A stretch of 64,000 nucleotides of DNA from Cladobotryum mycophilum (taxonomy: Eukaryota; Ascomycota; Sordariomycetes; Hypocreales; Hypocreaceae): contig JAVFKD010000016.1 in NCBI GenBank assembly GCA_036429605.1, positions 2,976,001 through 3,040,000 on the forward strand, read 5' to 3'. The translations under genes and the position numbers were made by a program. A model generated the notes under the pieces. It saw only the letters and a program-made list of their open reading frames with translations. It was not told where the DNA came from and searched no databases. Position 1 is the stretch's first letter, and each line of letters starts with the position of its first letter. Below are positions 23,964 to 36,334 of the stretch, in pieces.

Positions 23964-24347
23964 ACTCTTACTCTCTCACTCTTCCAATTTTCTTCGTCAC
24001 TCCCTCCCTTGCTCACTGGGGCCCTGTAAAATGGCAGCGGCAGCAGTAGGCAGATCCAGTCCACAGGCCGAGGGGTGGCGCGCGTGTGGGTTCTGAACGA
24101 GACGCAGACAGACGGCACTCTGGCACTGACTGGAGTCTCCAGCGCTGGCACTGTATGTAGAGGTAGCACAAGTCCGAGTCCCAAGGTCCAAATCCGCTTC
24201 TGTGTGGCTGCGGACCAACCATGCATACGCACGTCTAACGTGTGATGAATGAATGGAGGGGCGGGGCGGACAAGTGTCTGGCGTTGACGCAATTGGGGAT
24301 GGATGGGACAGCAATGAGTGAATGAATGAATGAATGATTGACTGACC

Positions 24348-24375
<28 letters not shown>
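24348..24375. repeat. Poly-A tract (28)
   Basis: 28 consecutive A, preceded by several GAAT units. No flanking target-site duplication was found by eye. Confidence 0.9.
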
Positions 24376-24378
<3 letters not shown>

Positions 24379-27300
24379 TTATGAAAATTCTGCGATGGAT
24401 TTGTGCTTCTTGGGCAGATTGATGCCATGTGGTGAAAAGTTGGCAGAGCAGGCAGGTGTAATTACAGCACACCAGGGTTCCTATAGTACAAGTCCAGTAG
24501 CATTTGTGGTACCTCCCAGACCTGCTGTACCTTCAAGCACAGCGCTACAGAGAGTCGGGCAGTGCTACTACTGGGTACTAGAGGGGTACCTACCAAGGCA
24601 AGGGAGGACAGTGCGGGTGATTTGCGGACACATGGTGGATAAAAATCAAGTTGGCAAGAAGATTGAAGGAGGGGATGCCGCGGCGGCTGGTTGGTGGGCT
24701 GAAGAACCGTATGGAGAAGCGTGCATTAACCTGGAACTCTGGCGCACATATGGAGCTATGACAACGAATATGTTTGAAGCTTGCATTTGCTTGCTTTGCC
24801 ACCAGACATTTATGAAGGGAGCCTCATCTGATGTGATGCTATGCTTTTCATGTTGGCTGTTGAAGAGGGTGAATTCAGGGTCGAGGCTCCACAGCATGTC
24901 ATTTTACTGTACAAAGTACTTGCAAGGAACTGTTGATAAGGTTTTTTTGACACAGCATAATGCTACTGTCATAGTACCGGAACATATTTAATAGCGTTTC
25001 ATACCCGCAATATTGATCCACAGCAATGTCCAAGGTACGGTCTGCCCAACACCACCAACTCTTCATGATCTTATCGGCCATGTCGCAACGCAGGGATCAA
25101 AGTACTGTATACTCGCCCAAGCAATAAATACCTCTCTCTCTTCCTCACTCTTCATTTCATTGTACAAGTAGCACGTCTTTAATTTAGTCGCACTGCATCT
25201 TGCCTTTTGGGGGGGCTTTTTAGTTAGCGTCATTGTTGGTGGCTTTCACAAGCAAAGCGCTCTGGTTTGAACAATGGATGGGAAATCATTGATCAATGAT
25301 GACTGCTGTCGACCGTTCCTCGGCCAATTTTAGAGCACCACTGCGCTTCAATGCACTGCACTGCACTGTAGCAGGAGTAACGTTTTATGTTGAGGTGGGG
25401 TCGATTTCACAAGGATGGAAGCAAAGCTGCTGCTGCTGATGATGTGGCACTTCTCACCGATGGGAGCTGTAATCCAAGATTATGCTAGCTTATGCAGGCG
25501 CTTTAACCACCTTCTGCGGTAGCTGGACAAGTACTCCGGCCTACCAACAAGGTAACATGATTGTGCCTCTTTGGGCCATTTCCTGTTCCTCTCCATGGGG
25601 CGATGTGACGGGTGAGCATGAGGTCGGCCATTATATCTACTTGTAGGAGGACAAACCAAAAGATATTTGCTTATCCCATCAGGATAACCCTTATTACCTG
25701 GCATTCTTGGAGAAAGGGAAAAAAAAACCCTTCAGTCAAGTTGTGTTTAACCGTAAAGGCCGCAATCAAATCTATTCAAGAAGGTCGTGACTCCGTACGG
25801 GCTTTGATTTCAGGGCACGGTAGACAGTCTCAGACAATCCACTCCCGTTCTATGAATCTCGCAAACCCTGTGATTTAGACTTTTCTTCCCTCGGACTTAC
25901 TTGTAGTAGTTGACTTGCACCCAAGACTTGCGGGCACCCGGTAATATGAGACAACTCCATCATTTGCTTTTTTCTGACCGGAAACCGTCTCAAAACTGAA
26001 CCAGCCCGCAAATTGTCCAAGGACATGTACATAAACAAAACACCTAGGAGGGAGAGGTAGTATTTCCAGCCGTGTTAAAATAAGCAGCACGGTAAGAAAA
26101 GTTTTCACGACCTAGGAGGTTCACGTTGGGGTGATCCAAGTCAAATGGAAGCTCCCGAATGCACAAAATGCCGTCTTCTCAACATACTGGTACCACACGA
26201 CACATGTCTCATGAAGAAAGCATGTCTCTCTGCCATCGCTAGCGATACTGTTGAACTTGGCCTGCATCGATCCTATGCTCATGTCTTTTTGAGTTTAACG
26301 AGGAGGCTCTGCGTAATTAAACCCTGCGTTGCTTCTGCCGGAAGCCTCTCTCTCCCCCTTGATCTGCAAGACTCAATCTGTAACGTGCTGTGCCTCGATG
26401 TTGAATTAAAATCAGGGGCTCGCCAATCACAGGCTTTGTCTTTGCAAAACAGAGCACATCCTGCAATCTTTCCCACGCACCACCCGCCTCCATGGGAAAG
26501 CACTTGTAACCCGAGCAATGGGGTACAGTGTCTTGGCCCCCCTGCTAATTTCAGCCGAGCTTTCCTGTCTTCGTAACTCCATATTGGTGCTTCACGAGGT
26601 GAGGCTGGCACCTTGTGGGCATTCCCCTACCTAATGCGCTGTACCTGCAGTAGAACGTGCGCCTGGACACCTGCACCTGCAGGCCTCGGGAGAGACAATA
26701 TGGCCATAACCCTGCCTTGTTTGGAGGCGTCTAGAAAAACCTGTTGTGCTTGTATGTAAGGGTTGGATTATGCTGGGGCTATGTCTTGCGGCCCTTTCGA
26801 TTTCCACATGCATCGCACAATAGAGGCCGGTACCTAAAATCTTGAAGGGCTAGAGATTAAACTAAGAAGGGGTGAAATGCTCCTTACACATAAATGAATG
26901 TGTTTGGGATCTGAGAGTTTCATTTGTTATGTTTGGATATTAATTATATTCTCAAAACATCAAGAAATAAGCTGTCTCCGAGCTCCCTTTGGAATTCTCA
27001 TGAATATACAGTACAGAGTACTCCATGCAGGTGCTAGCTGTTACTCAGACTCCGAGTTTGGATGTGGGCTCTCTCCAACATTATCCATGTTTTTTCATCA
27101 ATCAGACCCTATGAGTGATGACGAAGATGATACAATGAATATTACAAGTATTAGATCGCCAGCATGGATTCCCTATCGTCCACTGCTTATCCGTCCTCTC
27201 ACCATTGATAACCACTATGGCGTTTTCCCCAGGCCGGCCGGAGAAAGTCACATGACATATCACGCGACGTATATAGTCATCTAACCTTTGGATTGGCTGT

Positions 27301-27914
27301 GGCGAAGTATTACCAGCAGTACGTATCTCTCTAGCCTCGGTGGCGCCATTGGTAGCTTTCCCAGAATAGGCTCCGCTTGTTTCTAAGCACCCTGTTGGCT
27401 AGCCAGACCGGCATACATGGAACTATGGACATCGTGGAGAAAGCTGGCGAAACTTCCACCTCACCCTCAACTCTTCTGTCTTGCAAGATTCAATCCTGTC
27501 TTTGCTTCGACACCACCCCAATTCTCTCGGCCCCTGTCCCTCTTCTGGTTTTTCCCTCTGGTTTCCGGTAATCGTTTTCTGTTGGCTTTGCATAATGTTC
27601 TAGACGCCTCAGAAATTGGAGAACACATAATCCTATCGCCTGTCATCGTCCTAGAACTTGTTTACTATTGCCAAGTAAGTTTGGTCAAGCATTGCCCCCT
27701 CTAGCCCTAGTGAACGGGTTGTCGTGTAGTTTTTCCAAACGACTACAACCCTTTTCCAGCTACAGTTTTGGCTTTTAGAAACTTTTTTATTAAACTTCGG
27801 AACCTCAATGGCGTAAAAGCTGACAGCTAGTTAGTCGGTGTGCACTTGCCCTTTCAACCTGTCTCTCTCTCTGTCTCCCGTCCATCTCCATCTATTTTCG
27901 ACCTGTATCTCAAC

Positions 27915-30900
27915 ATGTCTTCCGGAGAAGCTGCCTTGACTTCTGCCAACACCGGCGAAGAGTCCGTCGCCCAGAAGCTTCAGCAACACCACGTTACTGT
28001 TGAAGATGCTGCGGACGATGACCTGCCACCTACTTCGACCGCTGCGCCGGTGAGCTCCAAGCCCTCTACGAAGAAAGCTTCTGCGGCCCTCGATACTCAG
28101 TCCCATGAACTCTTCCCCGAACTTGGAGCTCCCAAGGGCAAGAGTGCAAACGTTGCTCCCATTTGGGGAGCCAAGAATATCGCGAATGGCCAGGCCAATG
28201 GAGGTGCCTCCAACGGCGGATCTCGATCATCGACTCCTGCTGCATCAGGCACTGCGACTCCAACTCAAGCTGCTGCTCCGTCCATGAATATCCCCGGACG
28301 AAGCGTTGAGACGGTCACACTTGAGCCGCGGTTCATTTTGCCACGTGGTCTACTCAAAAGGCCTATTCCAGACGTTTTGAAGGACATCAACCGCAAGTCT
28401 CGTGCCAATGTTACCATGGCCACGACATCCAACGGCTCTCTCAAGTTTTATGCTACTGGTCCCCAAGAGAATGCCCAGCAGGCACTCAGAGACATTGTGG
28501 CCCAAATTGGAGCCAAGGTATGCCCGCATTGCCCCTTGCTTTTTGTAGTTCATCATGCTAACCCCTGGACAGGTTTCCATCAAAGTACCCATCCCTTACT
28601 CTGCTCGAGCACACATCATTGGCAAGGGCGGTGCTACCATTAAGGCTCTCCAAGAAAAGACTGGCGCTAGGATTAACTTGCCCAAGGTTGACGAAAATCA
28701 AGTCATTGATGAAGATGATGAAGCCAGCATTGATGTTTCGGTTGAGGGCAACGCACTCTCTGCTGCGTCGGCTCATGATGAAATTCTCAAGATTGTTGGC
28801 GAGAAGGCTGGCAGTGTTCAGACAAAGGTTCGCGGTATCCCCACCGCATTCTACCCCTTTATTGCTGGCCCGCAAAACTCTCTTGCACAGGCGTTGGAGG
28901 AGAACCATGGTGTTCGAATTCGTGTTCCCACGCATCAGACTTACTCATCGGCGCCCGCCCCGGTTGCGCCCGCCCCAGGTCAAAGGCCAGTCTTCACGGC
29001 TGCTAGCCCTGAGGATGAGCATATCCTTCTTGCCGGTGACCGAGCAGTGGTTCAAAGCGTCCGAGCTGAGATTGAGCGTCAGGCCGCACAGTTGCATCAA
29101 AGGCTCGAGACTGAACAACTCTCTATTCAGAGGGGTAGACATCAATTCATCATCGGCCAGCGTGGTATTCCGGCGGAGGATTTCTTTACCGAGACCGGCT
29201 GCGCCATATTGCTTCCATTGGACGAGGATGATGATATGATTACCATTGTCGGGCCTCCTAGCCATGTACAGGCCGGTTTGGAGAGAGCAATGGATCTTGC
29301 CATGGGCATGCAGATGTCAAACATTGATATTTCAAAAACCCATCGTAGTGCTCCCGGTGGCGCGGCAGCTCACGCTGCTAACATCACTCGCTACCTGCGA
29401 AACCGAAAGGAGATTGAGAGACTGGAGAGCCTTTACAATACGCACATCAACACCCCCTTCTCTCAGGATGGTGCGTTGCCCTGGGAACTGTATTCTCGTG
29501 ATGGCAAGAATGCTATCCGAGCGCAGTCGGAAATCCTGTCCATCCTGAATGGCCACCCCCATCCCGTATGCGCACCGTCCCCATCGACCCTTTCTTCCAC
29601 CAGCATCTACGTAATGATGTGACACCAAAGGTCAGACAAGACTTCGGTGTCCATATTGTGGTACCGGAGCCATCCGATGCAGATGTTCCAGTTCTCTTGG
29701 TTTACGAGGGCCCGGATGCTGCGGAAGCGTATCAGCCCCCTCGCGCCAAACCATCACAGGCCGATCTAAATGCCTTCATTAAGGGACTCGAGGACGCTCA
29801 GAAGCATATCCTTGATCTCATCAACCAGCAGGAAGCGCTGACCAGTGAAGTTTTGAATGTCCCAGCCAAATACCATGAGAAACTTAGACGCTTCATTAAG
29901 AAGGAGCAGGAGAGTCGCTCATCTAACCAGATCCCGGTCAGAGTTACAAAGGTTGGCACAACCATTACGCTGCGAGGTCCTCAGTCTGCCGTCGAGTCAC
30001 TTGCATCCAAGTCTAATGCCTTTATCGAGCAAGAGAAGGCGGATGAAAAGGAGCGAGGATACACTTTGACCTTTGATTTCCCCCAAAAGTTTGCCAACCA
30101 TCTCATTGGCAAGGGTGGTAGCAACATCAAGGAGCTCCGTGATAAATTCGACGTTGAGATTCAAGTCCAAGACGGCAAGGTAGAACTCAAGGGGCCTCAA
30201 CTCAAGGCTGAGAAGGCCAGGTCTCACATTCAAAATCTTGGCAAGACTCTGGCAGACGAGACGACTCACGTGCTCAGAATCGACCCCAAGTACCACAGAG
30301 AGTTGATTGGATCCCAAGGCAGTCAGATCAACCGTCTTCAGACTCGATACAAAGTTCTCATTTTCTTCCCTCGCTCCGCCAAGAACAACGCCGATGATGA
30401 CAATGCGGATGCTGCTAGCGACGGCGGAAAGCCTCGTCGCCAACAAGGCCCTGATGAAGTCATCATCCGTGGCCCCAAGAAGGGTGCTGACGAGGCTCGT
30501 GATGAGATCTTTTCGTTGCACAAGTACTTGGAGGAGCACTCCGCTACCGCTACTGTTGCGGTGCAGCAGAAGCAGGTTGGTTCCTTGATTGGCCAGGGAG
30601 GTGCTGCCCTGGACGAGTTGCGCCAGGCGACTGGTGCGAGAATTGATGTGCCCGCCGACAGAGATACCCCAATCGTAGAGATCCAGATCAAGGGTACCGC
30701 AGCTCAGGTTGCCAAGGCCCGGCAGGTTCTGGAGGAGAAGCGTGCTGCTTTTGATGACACTGTCATTGAGACCATTGAGGTTGACAAGAAGTACCACAAG
30801 GCGCTTATTGGAGCTAGCGGTAAGCAATCCCCAACCTTTATTTATTTGCTATAACCATCTAACATGATTCTTAGGCTCCAATCTCCGTGATATTGTCGTT

Positions 30901-31836
30901 GCGGCTGGTGGCTCTGATGATCGACGATCTCTTGCACGAACCGTTCAGTTCCCCAAGCAGGAAGCAGATGGCAATACTATCAAGGTGGAAGGTCGTACTG
31001 AGGTTGTTCACAACATCATCAAGCGCATCCAGGAGATTGTTGCCGAGCGTGAGAGCCAGACTACGGAGATTTTGGATGTGCCCATTGACCAGCACCGATC
31101 ACTAATTGGTCGTGGAGGAGAGACTAAGCGACAGTTGGAAACCAAATTCAGCGTCTCAATTGATGTGCCACGTCAAGGAGACGGCAAGACTGGCGTCAAG
31201 CTGTCTGGTCTGCCAGAGAATGTCGCCAAGGTCAAGGAGCACATCGGAGGTCTCATCAAGCAGCAGCAGGGTGAGACCATCCAGATTCCCCGCAATGTTC
31301 ATCATGCGGTGTCCAACAATGGACAGCTCTTCCGCCAGCTCCGCAACAACCACCAGGTTACTGTTGACCATTCAGGACACTCGGTGCCCGCCAAGCCTGA
31401 GCAGTCGACCAGAGCTAACCAGGGTGCTCTGCCGCTCATTACGGATGACGCTGATGCGGTAGCGGATGCTCATTCATGGAAGATTGTCGACACTGCGTCG
31501 GATGAGGAAGGCGAGATTCCTTGGGTTCTTCGGGGCACTGCGGAGAATGTCGCCAAGGCCAAAGATCTTATCCAAAAGGCCTTGGAGCAAGCCGGGAAGA
31601 ACAGCGCGACAGGATACCTCATTCTTCCCGACCCCAAGACTTACCGTCTCGTGATTGGGCCAAATGGAACAAAGGTCAACTCGATCCGCAACCAGAGCAA
31701 CTGCAAGATCCAAGTGCCACGGGATCAGGCAAAGGATGAGGCCATTGAGATTGTTGGAACTCGTGAAGGTGTGGAGAAGGCCAAGGATTTGATTCTGGCG
31801 GCTGTCCGAGACGGAGTGTCCAAGTCAAAGGAGTAA
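27915..31836 (+). CDS. SCP160: Multi-KH RNA-binding protein (SCP160/vigilin family)
   Basis: A large RNA-binding protein of about 1270 residues; SCP160/vigilin proteins associate with polysomes and the ER and bind mRNA and tRNA. Exons are 27915-28517, 28573-30819 and 30875-31836, with 55-base introns. KH domains are marked by GXXG loops: GKGG (28621), GQRG (29156), GKGG (30109), GSQG (30310), GQGG (30592), GASG at the second intron, GRGG (31108) and GPNG (31660), plus degenerate copies including one near residue 140. The N-terminus is acidic and low complexity. At the C5 run 29556-29560 the frame changes between LNGHP and MRTVPIDPFFHQHLRND; one added C gives 1271 codons including the stop. 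The sub-domain order and length fit the family, and the start is the only ATG before the acidic N-terminus. Confidence 0.92.
29556..29560 (+). other. Apparent -1 frameshift in C run (SCP160/vigilin)
   Basis: KH-repeat protein reads in one frame up to here and in the -1 frame afterwards. One added C in the run repairs the gene. Confidence 0.65.
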
Positions 31837-32666
31837 GGAAGGATTAAATGGGTGTGCATTTCTTGCAAATAATCGCGGCATATTTTTCTCCAACAACTGG
31901 GTGGGTATATACGGAAAAGTAGAGAACAGCCCGCACACGAGTCTACCGTCAAGAGGATAGACTAGATGACAAGGGGCAGCTTGTACATGATTTGATTTGG
32001 GTGGCAGGAGATGGTGTCATGGATGTCGATTTTCGGATGCGCAAAGCAATGTGGGTGGATTCGGGAAAATCGCAGTCATGAGGAATGAAACTAGCATACT
32101 AGGTAGCTATGAGACGAGCAATGAATGATGCTTTTATGAAGACGATGTAGATGTGGTGATGCTTGTCCTTTGACCAATCATTGGTGTTGTGTAGATTAAG
32201 GACATATCATTACGTGAAGAATACGTATGTTTCTTTGACGACGCCTTAAAATTTGACTCCTTACATGGTCTCTAACCCTTTCATTGTTATACTTGTTTCA
32301 AATTTTCTACTCTATAACCTATGATGAGCAGATGAATGAGACATGGCGATTGCATCACTCATCAATGGCTTCTTATTATTCGGCCACGATGGTAGTGTTG
32401 CAAGTGGCGCACAGCGATACCCACTTGGACCAGCTCCCGCCGGACAGTTTAATGACCCCTTTTATAACGGTTCGTCCCGAAATGACGCCCTGTCCAACCC
32501 GATAAAGATCTGACACCGCCCTGAAAGGGAAAAAACAGTTGAGCTCCTCGCAGAAGTGCTGTTGCTGCTGCTGTTGTTGTTATCGTCCTTTCTGATCTTG
32601 AACCAAAACGTCAGCGTTGTGGTCTGACCAGCTTACCTTATCTTGCCGTGGGACCCAAGACAAATA
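31837..32666. other. Intergenic, nothing seen
   Basis: 3' flank of the multi-KH gene and promoter of ERG27. A short GCT/GTT trinucleotide stretch lies near 32558-32582. Confidence 0.5.
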
Positions 32667-34289
32667 ATGGCTGCCGAATCACCAACTCCAGCAGCGGCTG
32701 CCCCTGGGAGGCAGTACCGCCGCATGAGCAGCTCTTTGTTCTCATCACTGGCGCAAACAGGTGCAGTACAGCCAGCCCTTGAATCCAAGCTCGATTGTTT
32801 ATTTTTTTCCCCATTGCGATATGATCTCCCGAGGCTTACAAAAAAGGTGGATTGCAGTGGCATCGGCCTTGGTATCGGACAGCGCCTGATTGACGAATTC
32901 CTCGCCACGCGATCGCTCACCTCGCATTTAATCCTCCTCCCAACGACACGATCCTCCGACAAGTCGCTGCAAGCCATTGCCTCGCTGCGCCAATATGCCG
33001 AGCAAGCGGCCCAGACGTCGACCGCTCTGCAGGGCCGGGTAGGGGAGGCGGCGTACCGCTGGCAGGACACGGTGGCGCGGATTCACGTCCTGAGCCTGTC
33101 GCTCGACCTGTGCGACCTGCGTGGGGTGTACGCCTTTGCTGATAGGCTGTGCCGCGGGACGGTCAGCAACCCGGAGGGCCTGGAGGGGGAGTACCTCAGG
33201 GACGTGAGGATCCCGAGGCTAGACACGGTGGTGTTTAATGCGGCGTATGGGGGTTGGACGGGGTGCAGTTACGTCAAGGCGTGTTGGATCATGTTGACCA
33301 AGGGGTTTGTCCAGGCGGTTACGTGGCCGACGTTTAAGAATTCGCTTCCGACTTGCATTCTGAATGAGCGGGGGCGCTACAATTACGTATGGATGTCCTT
33401 TTATATCCCTTCTCTTTTTTTTCTTGGTTTGTTTTTGTTTGCAGAAAAATGCTAACTTGGATATGCAATACAGCCACAGAAACCCCTCCTCGGTGAGGTA
33501 TTCTGCGCATGCATCTTTGGCCACTACGTTCTCGCCCACCAGCTTCTCCCCTCCTCAGCCGCAAGTCCCAGAACGAAGCTCCCGGTCGGATCGTCTGGTC
33601 CAGCAGCGTGGAGGCCATCCGCGAGGTCTACAACCCGGACGATATGCAGTGCTTCCTCCAACCCGCCGCATACGAGTCCGCCAAGCGCCTCATCGACATC
33701 ATAGCCATATCGCACTCTCTCCCCTCCGTCCGGCCCTTTTCCGCGCGCTTCCTGCAGATCGACGAGGAGAGCGGCGGGGACGCTACGGAGACGCCGATCC
33801 CCCCAAGATGTACCTCTCTCACCCGGGTGTCGTGGCCAGCACGCTCTTCCCTCTACCTTGGTTCCTGTTCTGGGCGTATGAGCTCGCTTTGGTCGTGGCT
33901 CGCTGGTTGGGCTCCCCTGGCACAACTGCGACGGCTACCGCGGCGCCAAGTCCGCTGCCTGGATCGCCCTCCAGGACCAGGGCGCCCTCGACGAGGCCAA
34001 CGCCGAGCGCATCAAGTGGGGCAGCGCCAGCGACCACAAGCTCGACTCGTACGTGAAGAAGACCGAGGTCGAGGGCTGGGGCTGGGAGGGGAAACCCGAG
34101 ACGGCGGAGACGATTAGAGAAGACGCTGCGGAGGGGATACTGCACAAGTCGGCTGGTCGTAGGGCGGGAACGAAGAACGTCATGCAAGAGGATATCGTAG
34201 AGTTTGAAGAGCTGGGGTCTAGGGTGTGGGCCGAGATGGAGAGGTTGAGACTTGAATGGGCGAGTATTCTGACGGGGAAGTCTGAATAA
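32667..34289 (+). CDS. ERG27: 3-keto-steroid reductase (ERG27)
   Basis: The SDR enzyme that reduces the 3-keto intermediate during C-4 demethylation in ergosterol synthesis, with ERG25 and ERG26 at the ER. Exons are 32667-32760, 32858-33386 and 33474-34289. The nucleotide-binding motif TGANSGIGLGIG is rebuilt across the first intron (LFVLITGANS then GIGLGIG). Later come NAAY, the catalytic Ser region IVWSSSVEA, YESAK with the catalytic Tyr and Lys, and KMYLSHPGVVAS before a hydrophobic segment (WFLFWAYELALVV). Four frame breaks lie at C4/G4 runs (32701, 33548, 33776, 33914). One base added at each gives 481 codons including the stop and a continuous family-like protein. The start at 32667 is the ATG closest to the fold; 32643 is an alternative. 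Confidence 0.85.
32701..32704 (+). other. Apparent -1 frameshift in C run (ERG27, first)
   Basis: TPAAAAP upstream joins WEAVPPHEQLFVLITGANS downstream only if one C is added. Confidence 0.6.
33548..33551 (+). other. Apparent -1 frameshift in C run (ERG27, second)
   Basis: FGHYVLAHQLLP and LLSRKSQNEAPGRIVW read in different frames. One added C joins them. Confidence 0.65.
33776..33779 (+). other. Apparent -1 frameshift in G run (ERG27, third)
   Basis: FLQIDEESGG and RYGDADPPKMYLSHPG join if one G is added to this G4 run. Confidence 0.6.
33914..33917 (+). other. Apparent -1 frameshift in C run (ERG27, fourth)
   Basis: ALVVARWLGSP continues as WHNCDGYRGAKSAAW in the -1 frame if one C is added. 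Confidence 0.65.
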
Positions 34290-34589
34290 AACGTCACGCG
34301 CATTTCTGATAATGATTCTACTTAAGACCAAAAAGGGGCGAAGCGAAAAGGGGGGGGGGTATAAATTGCAAATCAGAGCTCAAAAAACTCATGTAATCAC
34401 TAATATCATTTAATCAACAGCTCCCCGCCTTCGCACTGCAAAGGCTTTTTTTTCAAGCTTTGATGGTATTCCCCTTTGATGCTACCCTTTTTCCCTTTTC
34501 TGCATTTGCATGGTTCTCATTTATATACACATTTCATTCGTTAAAAAAAAAGACATGGAAAGAAAAGAAGAAGAGAGCTTCATCAAGCT
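34290..34589. other. Convergent intergenic gap, nothing seen
   Basis: Shared 3' flank of ERG27 and the MFS gene, with a G9 tract near 34350. Confidence 0.5.
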
Positions 34590-36334
34590 TCACAAAGTGA
34601 TTGAAGTTCGTTCCATGTTTTGTTGGTGGTGAGCGCGGTCTTGATTGGACCGCACCCTTCGCAGGGCGAGTTTATCCCTGCGCCCAAACATGCCGAGGGC
34701 AATGATGGGGGGCACAGCGCAGAGGGCGAGGACCGCCTGGAAGATGAGGGCGCGCTTCATGTTCTTGGGGGGCTTAGCGTCCTCGCCGTCCGTCAGGGCG
34801 TCGCTGACGATGATGAAGATGGCGCCGAAGAGCTGGCCGCCGGCCCAGGCAGTGGTGGAGGTGATTTCGGGGCTGATGGGGTGGGAGAGCTCGACGAGGA
34901 GCTCGACGGCGACGGGGACGAGGATGAAGCACCCGCCGCCGAGGACGCCGAGGATGACGTAGGGCCCCGCCAGGTTGCGGGTCTCGGGCATCCAAATGAA
35001 GACGAGGTAGGAGACGGCGATGATGGGTATGAGGACCTTGAGGGCGAGGACAAACTTCTTGTTGCGGTCCAGGATGGGGGAGCTGATGGCCGCGCAGACG
35101 AGGCCGACGACGATGAGGACGGCGCCGCCGATGCCGGCCTGGTCGTCGGAGAAGTCGTAGGGGGTCATGATCTGGCTGAGGAGGGAGGAGAGGGAGTTGA
35201 AGAAGCCGACGTAGATGAAGAAGGGGACGAGGATGAGCCAGAGCTCGATGGAGGAGGCGGCGGTGCGGATGGATTGGCCGAGGGGCATCTTGGGGGTTTC
35301 GGAGGAGGGGCCGGGCGGGGTGGGTGGTTTGGAGGGGAGGAAGAAGGCGGGGACGGAGCAGACGGTGGACTTTATTGATTGAATTAGCTTGGTTTGTGAT
35401 ATTGAAGGGGTTGAAGGGTTGAAAGGGGGACTCACGATGATGGAGACGTAAAGGACCATTTGGGAAATGTCTCCTGGCTGGTTGACCCATAGAGGGTTAA
35501 TCAACTGCCCCAACGCGGCACCAAACGGATTCGCCAAGCTCGTCAGCGCCGTGGCTGCGACCCTACCCCTATCCGTAAACCACATATCCGAGTACCTCGT
35601 CGGCGCCGCCAGCACAAACGGCTGCGAGAACCCCACGATGATCTCCCCCGCCATGGCGTAGGCGTAGTGGCCCCCTCCTTCCTGGTGGAGCCTGCGTACC
35701 GGACCCAGTTCCCGATGAGGAGGAGGACGGCGGCGCACATGAAGGCCAGCTTGGGGCCCCGGTGGAGGACGGCGATGGTGAGGGGGAAGATGGCGACGAA
35801 GGCGAGGAAGAAGGCGGTGGAGATCCAGTTTATGCTTGAGGTTGTGACGTTGTAGTAGGCGGCTGCGTTGTCGGCGACGGGGGCGTATGTGAGCCACTTG
35901 TGGGGGGATGATTAGTTTTTTTCTTCTTCTTTTTTCTTCTTTCTTTCCTGGGTGTACTTGAGATGTGTGTGTGTGTGTGTGTGTGTTTGTGTGTGTCAAA
36001 TAAGAGGGAGAGGGGGGTGGGAAGAGAGAGAGAGGCTTCGTGTTTCTGAGATTTGGTGTTGTTGTTCTCGTGTAACATGAAAAATGTAAATAAATAAATA
36101 AAAACTTACATCCCAGGACACGACAATATTCATGAGAGTCAACTGGACGAGGCCGAACCATCGCCGTTTGTAGGTGCGATACTTGACCTGGTTGCCTCCT
36201 CCTCCTCCATTCTCGAGGACGGCGCTGTCGCTCAGCTCTGTTCCCCGTTCTCGAAGGCTGACGTCTGGCGATTCGGGCTTGGATTGCCAGAAGCGGCTGG
36301 CCAATCTATCTGAGCTGCTGTTGGAAACGGCCAT
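34590..36334 (-). CDS. MFS transporter, FLVCR/DIRC2 (SLC49)-like
   Basis: A multi-pass transporter of about 488 residues. Exons are 36334-36110, 35896-35436 and 35369-34590. The N-terminus is a hydrophilic cytosolic tail with a Gly5 run, then membrane segments: LVQLTLMNIVVSWDWLTYAPV, INWISTAFFLAFVAIFPLTI, MCAAVLLLIGNWVRYAG, an LFGAIFIIVS segment and others, about 12 in all. Motifs such as GPYVILGVLGGGCF and VAVELLVELSHP recall the FLVCR/DIRC2 branch, members of which move heme, choline or other small molecules; the substrate here is not predictable. The first intron (36109-35897, 213 bases) is long for this region and holds a CA microsatellite. One frame break at 35671-35675, between GSTRKEG and GHYAYAMAGE, is repaired by one G on the coding strand (489 codons including the stop). 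The gene converges on ERG27. Confidence 0.85.
35671..35675 (-). other. Apparent -1 frameshift in G run (MFS gene)
   Basis: RYAGSTRKEG and GHYAYAMAGEIIVGF read in different frames on the minus strand. One added G joins them. Confidence 0.65.
35963..35997. repeat. (GT)n microsatellite inside the MFS intron
   Basis: A slightly interrupted GT repeat (CA on the coding strand) within the 213-base intron. Confidence 0.9.

Larger units (their letters stand above)
23628..27914. other. 4.3-kb gene-poor block
   Basis: It holds the PAK leader with the CT repeat (23909-23959), a (GAAT)n stretch followed by A28 (24348-24375), and further sequence without a supported gene. One TACTTGTAC motif lies at 25162. 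A 217-codon frame from 24338 starts inside the poly-A and is not credible. Bases 27300-27914 are the promoter side of the multi-KH gene. Confidence 0.5.

Noticed and set aside
24338..24991. 217-codon plus frame
   Set aside because: It begins within the poly-A tract (Lys run) and has no coherent protein features.
34620..35378. 252-codon plus-strand frame, Gly/Asp/Glu-rich
   Set aside because: It is antisense to the MFS transporter, and its composition is the complement of the membrane-segment codons.
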